Origin: a virus
DNA: 64,000 bases
Direction: 5' to 3' (one strand)
Virus record (IMG/VR): IMGVR_UViG_3300020175_000005
Location: 1-64,000 of that record
In this document: in pieces, positions 57,111-62,840 of the stretch
How the letters are laid out: the number at the start of each line of letters is the position of its first letter
Position numbering within the stretch: position 1 is the stretch's first letter
Made by a program: the position numbers and the translations under genes
The notes under the pieces: model-generated
The model's database searches: none
The model's input: the letters and a program-made list of their open reading frames with translations, nothing else
What the model was told of the DNA's origin: nothing

Positions 57111-57287
57111 TGTGCGACTATTCTGTTGCTAGGTCAGTCGCCAACCCCCACGTGCTTAAATTAAGCCGCTAATGCCATTTCTGGCGCTTTATTTGCGTTT
57201 GCAATTAAAAAGTTTGTTCGCGGTAACGGCGCTTACATCCCGGTAACTCCACTCTTCTATCCTGCCTGTCGATCCTATTTCGACCCC
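57111..57287 (-). ncRNA. ssrA: tmRNA coding piece (two-piece, permuted ssrA)
   Basis: 5' end GGGGTCGAAATAGGATCGAC at 57287. GGGGTCG pairs with CGACTCC of the acceptor piece over 7 bp including G3-U70, the Ala identity pair. The resume codon GCA at 57202 opens a tag of 13 codons, ANANKAPEMALAA, stop TAA at 57161-57163. The -LAA end is the ClpX/ClpA degron. A GCGACT/AGTCGC hairpin closes the 3' end near 57114. Order and parts match alphaproteobacterial permuted tmRNA. Confidence 0.93.
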
Positions 57288-57299
57288 ATCATAAACACA

Positions 57300-57533
57300 C
57301 TATTCAAACCAAAGTAGGAAATCCATACTTCCTGTAATATTATATAATACGATTAGTATCATACAAAACCACAGTAGCCAAAATAACCAAAAGCCTAAAA
57401 ATCTGTACACCTTTTCCATAGGCAAATACTTTTCTAGAAGTGTAGTGATATCCCACACATATCTAAATTGTAGGAACCAACAAAACCATCTTACGTATTT
57501 GTTAGGTGTATTTTCTTTTGTTATCTTAGTCAT
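57300..57533 (-). CDS. Small Trp-rich membrane protein inside the tmRNA gene
   Basis: A 77-aa frame filling almost the whole intervening segment between the acceptor and coding pieces (ATG 19 nt after the CCA, stop 13 nt before the coding 5' end). AGGGAATA lies before the ATG. A basic N-terminus is followed by an aromatic-rich TM stretch (about 44-66, FLGFWLFWLLWFCMILIVLY). If real, it is translated from the precursor or from the excised segment. No family recognised. Confidence 0.6.
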   Translation of the reverse strand: MTKITKENTPNKYVRWFCWFLQFRYVWDITTLLEKYLPMEKVYRFLGFWLFWLLWFCMILIVLYNITGSMDFLLWFE

Positions 57534-57551
57534 TATTCCCTAATGTGTTTA

Positions 57552-57615
57552 TGGTGGAGTCGCTGGGTACCGCCCCCAGGTCCAGTTCAGTCGTCAAATT
57601 GCTTCAACGTTACAA
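57552..57615 (-). ncRNA. ssrA: tmRNA acceptor piece (two-piece, permuted ssrA)
   Basis: Ends ...CGACTCC-A-CCA with the encoded CCA at 57552-57554. Upstream, CTGGG/CCCAG with loop GGCGGTA forms the T-arm equivalent seen in alphaproteobacterial two-piece tmRNA. The 5' end (about 57610-57615) is inferred from the promoter at 57621-57649. The acceptor piece precedes the coding piece, as expected for a permuted gene. Confidence 0.9.
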
Positions 57616-57620
57616 TACTA

Positions 57621-57649
57621 TTTATAACATATGTATTCAGAGTTGTCAA
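57621..57649 (-). promoter_or_regulatory. tmRNA promoter (early type with late-type box)
   Basis: TTGACA, 17-nt spacer, TATAAA on the minus strand; TATAAATA overlaps the -10, so both host and late-modified polymerase might use it. Confidence 0.8.
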
Positions 57650-57655
57650 GTATTA

Positions 57656-57687
57656 AATAAAAAAAGGGAGCATTAAGCTCCCCTTTA
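57656..57687 (-). terminator. Rho-independent terminator
   Basis: Minus-strand AGGGGAGC/GCTCCCT hairpin followed by seven T, ending the outer-membrane protein gene just before the tmRNA promoter. Confidence 0.9.
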
Positions 57688-57710
57688 ATAATAACAATGT
57701 TATTGTTAGA

Positions 57711-58103
57711 TTAGAATGCGAATGATGCTGTAAGTGTAATCTCACCACGTTCTTCTGCTTCTAAGTCATATGATGTCACTGCTTCGATTGTAAGATCGTC
57801 ACGTAGTGCATATGAACCACCAAACTCTAGTACTGGAAGATGATCGAATTCGTCATCCATTGTAAAATCATTTGTGTTATCCCATACTGACAATTTAGTG
57901 CCTGTTGTTAGCTCTAGGCCGTCAACCTGTGGTACCACAAATGTTAGCTCTGGGTTGATTGTGATAATTGATGTATCAGCATCTACTTTACGTTCTGCTT
58001 TTACTTCTGTTTCTAGTGAGAAACCATTACCCAATTGTGTTTCAGCTTGTGCTGTGCCAGCCAAAAGTGTCGCTACAACTGTAGCTGCGAAAATATTTTT
58101 CAT
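57711..58103 (-). CDS. Small outer-membrane beta-barrel protein
   Basis: A 130-aa protein. Signal peptide MKNIFAATVVATLLAGTAQA|ET. The mature part alternates polar and hydrophobic residues in about eight strands and ends in EITLTASFAF, a beta-signal with terminal Phe recognised by the Bam complex. Phage-encoded outer-membrane proteins can alter receptor access or permeability. TAAGGATTT precedes the ATG and its own terminator follows. Specific function unknown. Confidence 0.78.
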   Translation of the reverse strand: MKNIFAATVVATLLAGTAQAETQLGNGFSLETEVKAERKVDADTSIITINPELTFVVPQVDGLELTTGTKLSVWDNTNDFTMDDEFDHLPVLEFGGSYALRDDLTIEAVTSYDLEAEERGEITLTASFAF

Positions 58104-58266
58104 TTTTGTAAATCCTTATTAATAATGAAAACCGGCGCAAATCAACGCCGGTGCGGTATTATTTAATACTATAATACTTATCACTAATATAAGCTATAAT
58201 TAAAATTTTGCAAGTTATTCAGGAATTAATTATATATGTGTGTTAATTATGTTACAAAATATATTT

Positions 58267-58343
58267 TGGTCTCGGTGGTAGGATTCGAACCTACGGTCTC
58301 CTGGTCCCAAACCAGGCGCTTTACCATACTAAGCTACACCGAG
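58267..58343 (-). tRNA. tRNA-Pro(TGG)
   Basis: Cloverleaf with acceptor CTCGGTG/CACCGAG, anticodon stem CCTGG/CCAGG around TTTGGGA, CCA encoded. Confidence 0.95.
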
Positions 58344-58349
58344 TAAACT

Positions 58350-58423
58350 TGGCAAAGGTGAGGAGAATCGAACTCCTGCTTCTGGTTTTGGAGACCAGCG
58401 TGATACCATTTCACTACACCCTC
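58350..58423 (-). tRNA. tRNA-Trp(CCA)
   Basis: Anticodon stem CTGGT/ACCAG around CTCCAAA; G73 discriminator and encoded CCA. The acceptor GAGGGTG/CACCTTT has two G-U pairs. The D-arm resembles a Gly tRNA but the anticodon is clearly CCA. Confidence 0.88.
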
Positions 58424-58435
58424 ATTTTTTAAAAA

Positions 58436-58503
58436 CACACTAACCTCAATCCTTTCGGGATCTATGTTCTGCAAAACTTCCCATTGCAGTGGGACATAGT
58501 GTG
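58436..58503 (-). ncRNA. Compact structured RNA with predicted pseudoknot
   Basis: 68 nt on the minus strand. Outer stem CACACTA/TAGTGTG, alternative inner pairing CTATGT/ACATAG, a TCCCA-CTGCAA-TGGGA hairpin whose loop CTGCAA can pair with the downstream TTGCAG, and ATCC-CGAAA-GGAT. It lies between a terminator and tRNA-Trp. Not recognised as a known riboswitch or ribozyme. Confidence 0.5.
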
Positions 58504-58506
58504 CTT

Positions 58507-58545
58507 ATAAAAAAGCCCCTAATGAATTAACACTAGGGGCTTGCT
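58507..58545 (-). terminator. Terminator/attenuator between leader peptide and tRNA-Trp/Pro
   Basis: Minus-strand AGCCCCTAGTG ... CATTAGGGGCT hairpin followed by TTTTTT, 30 nt after the 19-aa frame's stop and upstream of the structured RNA and tRNA-Trp. Confidence 0.85.
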
Positions 58546-58572
58546 TAAAATAACTTTTGTTAAAAAGTCACG

Positions 58573-58632
58573 TCAAAACATTCCCCAATCTCTTGGCGGC
58601 CAACAAGTAATATATGTTGTAGTATTTGACAT
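58573..58632 (-). CDS. 19-aa leader-like peptide rich in Trp and Pro
   Basis: AGAGAGATAATAAC then ATG; peptide MSNTTTYITCWPPRDWGMF, stop TGA. A strong promoter lies 28 nt upstream and a terminator 30 nt downstream; the next genes are tRNA-Trp and tRNA-Pro. The WPP and W codons make it look like an attenuation leader for those tRNAs, though it could simply be a tiny functional peptide. Confidence 0.5.
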   Translation of the reverse strand: MSNTTTYITCWPPRDWGMF

Positions 58633-58659
58633 GTTATTATCTCTCTTTGTTATACACTT

Positions 58660-58688
58660 AATATAGTACATGTTGTACCGAATGTCAA
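58660..58688 (-). promoter_or_regulatory. Sigma70-like promoter of the leader peptide
   Basis: TTGACA, 17-nt spacer, TATATT on the minus strand, with start site about 21 nt before the ATG at 58632. Confidence 0.85.
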
Positions 58689-58718
58689 GTGTTTTCTTAA
58701 AAATATTTATCTTTTATA

Positions 58719-58795
58719 TGGTAGAGACAAGTGGACTCGAACCACCGACCTTTCGCTTATCAGGCGAATGCTCTAACCAACTGAGCTATGTCTCT
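58719..58795 (-). tRNA. tRNA-Ile(GAT)
   Basis: Anticodon stem TTCGC/GCGAA around CTGATAA; acceptor AGAGACA/TGTCTCT; CCA encoded. Confidence 0.95.
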
Positions 58796-58799
58796 ATAA

Positions 58800-58874
58800 T
58801 GGCTGGAACGATAGGACTCGAACCTATACTCTGCGCTACCAAAAAGCGATGCATTACCATTATGCTACGTTCCA
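58800..58874 (-). tRNA. tRNA-Gln(TTG)
   Basis: Acceptor TGGAACG/CGTTCCA with U1-A72 and G73, as in Gln; anticodon loop TTTTGGT; CCA encoded. One mismatch at the top of the anticodon stem (27-43). Confidence 0.9.
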
Positions 58875-58890
58875 TTACCATTATGATTTA

Positions 58891-58965
58891 TGGTACTCCC
58901 TAGGGGAATCGAACCCCTCTTTCCAGGTTGAAAACCTGGCGTCCTAACCGATAGACGAAGGGAGC
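58891..58965 (-). tRNA. tRNA-Glu(TTC)
   Basis: Anticodon stem CCAGG/CCTGG around TTTTCAA; acceptor GCTCCCT/AGGGAGT; CCA encoded. Confidence 0.95.
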
Positions 58966-58977
58966 GTACTATAAAAA

Positions 58978-59054
58978 TGGCGCGGTTGACGGGACTCGAA
59001 CCCGCGACCCCCGGCGTGACAGGCCGGTACTCTAACCAACTGAGCTACAACCGC
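58978..59054 (-). tRNA. tRNA-Asp(GTC)
   Basis: Anticodon stem CCGGC/GCCGG around CTGTCAC; acceptor GCGGTTG/CAACCGC; CCA encoded. Confidence 0.95.
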
Positions 59055-59074
59055 TTTTAAACAATTTATAAACT

Positions 59075-59103
59075 AACGTAACACATTGTCTTTATTGTGT
59101 CAA
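59075..59103 (-). promoter_or_regulatory. Sigma70-like promoter for tRNA Asp-Glu-Gln-Ile
   Basis: TTGACA, 17-nt spacer, TACGTT on the minus strand, 20 nt before tRNA-Asp. Confidence 0.7.
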
Positions 59104-59108
59104 CAAAA

Positions 59109-59504
59109 TTATTTATCTTTTTTAATTAATGCACTTATATCATTTGTTGAACGTGCATGTTCTTGTCCAGTTAATTGATCAATTTCCACACTGCACTCTT
59201 TAACACATATAGCTGATGGATTGTCACTTTCCCAACCAGGATACCATATATAATCGTTATAAAACTCGTGGTTAACAATTTCGTCTAGTGTATAGTTATC
59301 CAAATTATTCCAATTCGGATCTTGATCGTGTGCTGCGATATATTTTTCATCATTTAGTAAGCGAGGTGGTTCATTTGCCTCATTAGCGAATCTCTTATCC
59401 CAAGCATTGGCAAAATAACAACAAGGCCAAAGTCTACCATCACTGGTAACTTCCCAATCTCTGGTAGAGCCGTTAATAGCCATACAATCAATCTTGCACT
59501 TCAT
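59109..59504 (-). CDS. SPASM-like Cys-rich protein (131 aa), radical SAM partner
   Basis: Cys placed as CKIDCMA at the start, LWPCCYFANAW, and ICVKECSVE near the end: a SPASM/twitch-like auxiliary-cluster set with no radical SAM core. It follows the radical SAM core gene with a 17-nt overlap, so the two together equal one complete SPASM radical SAM enzyme encoded as two chains. Could be a natural split or an ancient frameshift. Confidence 0.7.
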   Translation of the reverse strand: MKCKIDCMAINGSTRDWEVTSDGRLWPCCYFANAWDKRFANEANEPPRLLNDEKYIAAHDQDPNWNNLDNYTLDEIVNHEFYNDYIWYPGWESDNPSAICVKECSVEIDQLTGQEHARSTNDISALIKKDK

Positions 59505-60165
59505 AACCAGTATCCTGTAATAACTCGTAAACGTATTTTAAATTATTCTCTGATATCAATCCATATGATCGATTATTCAATTTAAGCCAGAGCCTTGCGT
59601 TTATTTGTTGTGCCATTTTAATAGCATCAGAGACTTGATGCCAATTCCATTCAAATATAATAAATTGCCAAGATCCGTGTCCTTGATTTGCAAACCATGC
59701 CGTCATGTTATCCATTGCACGTTGCCAATCAACGCCTTCACGATACATCCAGTTAGTGTCGTGATCAGTGCCGTCAACAGCAAAATGTATATAGAGCTTC
59801 CTAGGATATTTTTGTGATAGTTTATTATACCATTCAGGATTTCTTAATCCACCATTAGTATTGATACAAACGTTATCGGAATATTGCATAGCAACATCAA
59901 TAAAGTCTTCAATTTGTGGATGCATCATTGGATCCCCAAGCTCTCCACAAAAAACAATTTCATTAATTTTTAATGACGTGTTTTCAAGTCTCTTTTTGAA
60001 TACGTCCAGGTCCATATGCTGTAACTGAACCCAAGATTCTTTCTGGCCCGTGTCTTCGTTTGTCCTAGCACAGGATCGACATCTGGCTTGACAATGAGTA
60101 GTTATTGCAAAATCAAAGCTATGTTTAGTTATTTCAGTCACACCAAGATTCTTTTTTATCACCAT
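59488..60165 (-). CDS. Radical SAM core protein (split from its SPASM part)
   Basis: Start at the ATG at 60165; longer frame less likely. 225 aa. FAITTHCQARCRSCARTNED carries CxxxCxxC; IVFCGELGDPMMHP is the GE motif; VCINTNGGLRN follows. It ends after the partial barrel, and the next frame supplies the C-terminal Cys domain. Overlaps the secreted nuclease gene by 32 nt. Confidence 0.85.
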   Translation of the reverse strand: MVIKKNLGVTEITKHSFDFAITTHCQARCRSCARTNEDTGQKESWVQLQHMDLDVFKKRLENTSLKINEIVFCGELGDPMMHPQIEDFIDVAMQYSDNVCINTNGGLRNPEWYNKLSQKYPRKLYIHFAVDGTDHDTNWMYREGVDWQRAMDNMTAWFANQGHGSWQFIIFEWNWHQVSDAIKMAQQINARLWLKLNNRSYGLISENNLKYVYELLQDTGYEVQD

Positions 60166-60583
60166 AATATTCACGGGCAAAGTTATTTTCAATTAGTAAA
60201 AGGCGTAAACTCACGCCATCAATAATAATATCACCTAATACTCTGCCGCCATATTTGTCCCAATTGTAAATTGCAACTTTGATAGTGGTAGCACTATCAA
60301 TTGCATCTTGTGTAAACTGACTTGCTGCTGCACCTAATATTTTTTCAGCATCACATTTGCCGCGCCAGGACTTTTCTGGAGTATCTACCCCGTATACTCG
60401 AATACTTAATTCCTGCTTTAGTGGCTCAGGCAAAAAATCAGCTTTGAATGCCACAGTGTCTCCGTCAATCACACGGGTGACTTCAAAATCATATTCTACC
60501 ATATCTGGCATATTTTCTTCGGCATAAACACTAGCTGTGCTGATTAATACAAGCATTATACTTGTTATTAGATTCTTAAACAT
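60134..60583 (-). CDS. Secreted staphylococcal-nuclease-like protein
   Basis: Start at the ATG at 60583 (AAGGAAGCCCCA upstream). 149 aa. Signal peptide MFKNLITSIMLVLISTASVYA|EE, then VTRVIDGDTVAFKADF, IRVYGVDTPEKSW and NWDKYGGRVLGDI with the catalytic Asp, Arg and Glu/Arg positions. A periplasmic nuclease may destroy incoming DNA of competing phages or scavenge nucleotides. Second thermonuclease in the window. Confidence 0.87.
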   Translation of the reverse strand: MFKNLITSIMLVLISTASVYAEENMPDMVEYDFEVTRVIDGDTVAFKADFLPEPLKQELSIRVYGVDTPEKSWRGKCDAEKILGAAASQFTQDAIDSATTIKVAIYNWDKYGGRVLGDIIIDGVSLRLLLIENNFAREYYGDKKESWCD

Positions 60584-60593
60584 TGGGGCTTCC

Positions 60594-61502
60594 TTAGATA
60601 TATTGCTTGAATATTCGATCAAACTGTTCTTTTTTACTATTGTATTTATCAATGTATATTTTTAAATTTTCTTCTAATACATTGCTATTACTTATTTCTA
60701 AATAATCCAGAATATACTCTGGACGATCGAACCAATCATCACCAACAACAATATGACTTTTATTTAATTTTTGATAAGTTTTTATAGTATAATTGATATC
60801 ATCTGCATCATTATCTTCTTGAAACTTTTTAAACAGCCTATCTGAATCGTCAGCCAATGTAATATCATTTGATCCATTTAATTGAGCATGATACAAATCC
60901 CAATGTGCAAAATTAAGTTGCCACATATACTTCAAAAGACCAGAATCAATTTGCTTGTGCATGTAGTCGTGATACTGATCATACCATACCTTTTTCCATT
61001 CACCAATGTTTGATCCATCCATAAGCATATGATCTTGCCACCACAAATTTGTGTGACTATCTACATGCTGGTGTGATATAGGGTTAAAGGCGTACTGGCT
61101 AATATAAAAAAACTGAAACTCTTGTGCTGAAGTATTGTTAATAATAGTTTTTTCAACATTTATTGCGGTGGAGGTATCTTTAAGGCATCCAAAATAATTA
61201 CTCCACACGCATATATTATAATCGTTTTCAATTTCATTAAATGGTGAAACGCAATCACTTATTTGATCTTCGGCATCCAAATTTTCCATGCGGCGAAGAG
61301 ATTCTTGATGCAAGTCGTAAACTCTTTTGGATACAATACTGTTACCCCTGTCTTCAATTATAATTCCACCAATGTTTTTATCATTATCTGATTGTCTCGA
61401 TTCGAATTCATATAACTGGGGACCAAATCTACTATCTGATGCTAGCCACCAGGCTATAGCAGGTGCGCTTCCATTTACTGAATTGTACACTGCTACTTTC
61501 AT
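60594..61502 (-). CDS. Hypothetical protein (302 aa)
   Basis: AAAGGACTAAAAA precedes the ATG. N-terminus MKVAVYNSVNGSAPAIAWWL, rich in Asp, Asn, Tyr and Trp; the C-terminal third is helical (ILDYLEISNSNVLEENLKIY). Similar overall look to the sulfotransferase-like proteins here but without a clear P-loop. Function unknown. Confidence 0.55.
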   Translation of the reverse strand: MKVAVYNSVNGSAPAIAWWLASDSRFGPQLYEFESRQSDNDKNIGGIIIEDRGNSIVSKRVYDLHQESLRRMENLDAEDQISDCVSPFNEIENDYNICVWSNYFGCLKDTSTAINVEKTIINNTSAQEFQFFYISQYAFNPISHQHVDSHTNLWWQDHMLMDGSNIGEWKKVWYDQYHDYMHKQIDSGLLKYMWQLNFAHWDLYHAQLNGSNDITLADDSDRLFKKFQEDNDADDINYTIKTYQKLNKSHIVVGDDWFDRPEYILDYLEISNSNVLEENLKIYIDKYNSKKEQFDRIFKQYI

Positions 61503-61519
61503 TTTTTAGTCCTTTTGTA

Positions 61520-61594
61520 TGGAGCGGGTGAAGAGATTCGAACTCTCGACATTCTCGTTGGCAACGAGATGCTCTACCACTGAGCTACACCCGC
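61520..61594 (-). tRNA. tRNA-Gly(GCC)
   Basis: Anticodon loop TTGCCAA on stem TCTCG/CGAGA; acceptor GCGGGTG/CACCCGC; CCA encoded. Confidence 0.95.
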
Positions 61595-61598
61595 ATCG

Positions 61599-61674
61599 TG
61601 GTGGGTAATAAGAGACTTGAACTCCTGACATCCTGCGTGTAAAGCAGGCGCTCTACCAACTGAGCTAATCACCC
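61599..61674 (-). tRNA. tRNA-Val(TAC)
   Basis: Anticodon loop TTTACAC on stem CCTGC/GCAGG; acceptor GGGTGAT/ATTACCC; CCA encoded. T-loop begins TTCAAGT. Confidence 0.93.
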
Positions 61675-61679
61675 TATTA

Positions 61680-61767
61680 TGGCGGAGAGACAGGGATTCG
61701 AACCCTGGGAACCTCGCAGTTCAACGGTTTTCAAGACCGCCGCATTCGACCACTCTGCCACCTCTCC
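61680..61767 (-). tRNA. tRNA-Ser(TGA)
   Basis: Type II tRNA, 88 nt; anticodon loop CTTGAAA; long variable arm; G73 and CCA. Acceptor GGAGAGG/TCTCTCC. Confidence 0.95.
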
Positions 61768-61772
61768 TGTAT

Positions 61773-61848
61773 TGGCTCCTTGTGTTGGGCTCGAACCAAC
61801 GACCTACTGATTAACAGTCAGTTGCTCTACCAACTGAGCTAACAAGGA
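61773..61848 (-). tRNA. tRNA-Asn(GTT)
   Basis: Anticodon loop CTGTTAA on stem ACTGA/TCAGT; acceptor TCCTTGT/ACAAGGA; CCA encoded. Confidence 0.95.
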
Positions 61849-61853
61849 ATATT

Positions 61854-62057
61854 TTACCTAGTAAAGTATTTAGTTAATACTTCTATTTGATCATCATACT
61901 CTGCGATGACTTTTAATTCTACTTCAATTGCTTCCAGGATATCGGAATGTTCTCCAATACCCACAGGGTTAGCTAAGTACACCTCAACATTTGCTTTGTG
62001 TTTAGCAATATGTCCTTGGGCATGCGCAATTGCAGCTTGGATTAGAGTCTCTCTCAT
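61854..62057 (-). CDS. Conserved small phage protein (67 aa)
   Basis: MRETLIQAAIAHAQGHIAKH followed by KANVEVYLANPVGIGEHSDI and a helical end. This is a well-conserved small protein of marine T4-like phages with no known function. The gene lies between tRNA-Ala and tRNA-Asn. Confidence 0.7.
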   Translation of the reverse strand: MRETLIQAAIAHAQGHIAKHKANVEVYLANPVGIGEHSDILEAIEVELKVIAEYDDQIEVLTKYFTR

Positions 62058-62059
62058 AT

Positions 62060-62231
62060 CATATCTTTCTGTGATTAAAATGAGAGCGTTTAACGTCTGC
62101 TCTCATAAGACGGCACGGGTTTGCCGGCATCATTCATTCAATTATTTCAAAAGAGGAATGAAACTCTTTACAGTCCTGATACCTAACCGTAGGTATTGGC
62201 GTGCTTATTAAGTAGCAACCCTTATTATAAT
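62060..62231 (-). other. Hairpin-rich spacer after tRNA-Ala
   Basis: 172 nt without a convincing frame. Minus-strand hairpins: ATACCTA/TAGGTAT, CGGCA/TGCCG, and ATGAGAGC/GCTCTCAT followed by TTTTAAT, the last a probable terminator for the tRNA transcript. Confidence 0.5.
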
Positions 62232-62307
62232 TGGTGGAGCGTATCGGGATCGAACCGATGACCCCCTGCTTGCAAAGCAGGTGCTCTCCCATCTGAGCTA
62301 ACGCCCC
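62232..62307 (-). tRNA. tRNA-Ala(TGC)
   Basis: Anticodon loop TTTGCAA on stem CCTGC/GCAGG; acceptor GGGGCGT/ACGCTCC with G3-U70-type wobble; CCA encoded. Confidence 0.95.
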
Positions 62308-62673
62308 AATTAAAATTTACTCTTCTATGTCTTTCCTAACGTGTGTGGCTCGACACTGTCCATTTTAAATATTACCATATTGGTACGAGCTTCCTAATTA
62401 CTATATATCTATTTATGATATTAGTGTGTATATGCTAACAGTTCAACGCTTTCGCTCCACGCTTCGCACTAACGACAAACACCTGCCGGCATACTTGCAT
62501 CGACCCTTTTGTTGTGACTGCGAACTCACTTCATCATATGGGACTTGGTAACCCATACTAGTTAGTGGCAAACTAACGTGTCCTTTAAACACCGAGCAGT
62601 TTTGGGACCTACTCAGGTCATCCTGGGCACCATTTGCTCAATTGTTTAACAAGGGGAACAAAACCCTTTAACT
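62308..62673 (-). other. Hairpin-rich spacer between tRNA-Leu and tRNA-Ala
   Basis: 366 nt with only tiny frames (17-21 codons). Minus-strand hairpins include GACCT/AGGTC, TTAGT/ACTAA, ATGGG/CCCAT and GCGAAGCG/AGCGAAAGC-like pairing; a CATAAATA box lies at 62410-62417. It is more GC-rich than the genome average, which suggests a structured RNA and not an empty spacer. No family recognised. Confidence 0.4.
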
Positions 62674-62758
62674 TGGTACGAGTAAGAGGACTTGAACCTC
62701 CACGCATTGCTGCACTAGAACCTAAATCTAGCGTGTCTACCAATTCCACCATACTCGC
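62674..62758 (-). tRNA. tRNA-Leu(TAG)
   Basis: Type II tRNA, 85 nt; anticodon loop TTTAGGT on stem CTAGA/TCTAG; acceptor GCGAGTA/TACTCGT; CCA encoded. Confidence 0.95.
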
Positions 62759-62761
62759 ACG

Positions 62762-62837
62762 TGGTGCCCCCACACGGACTCGAACCGCGGACCTACTGAT
62801 TACAAATCAGTTGCTCTACCAGCTGAGCTATAGGGGC
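62762..62837 (-). tRNA. tRNA-Thr(TGT)
   Basis: Anticodon loop TTTGTAA on stem ACTGA/TCAGT; acceptor GCCCCTA/TGGGGGC; CCA encoded. It starts 4 nt after the inverted repeat at 62841-63008. Confidence 0.94.
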
Positions 62838-62840
62838 ATT

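Noticed and set aside
58436-58503. Match to pistol or hammerhead ribozyme
   Set aside because: The loop-tail pseudoknot and CGAAA loop recall pistol and hammerhead, but the pistol P2 strand between hairpin and pseudoknot is missing and there is no CUGAUGA core.
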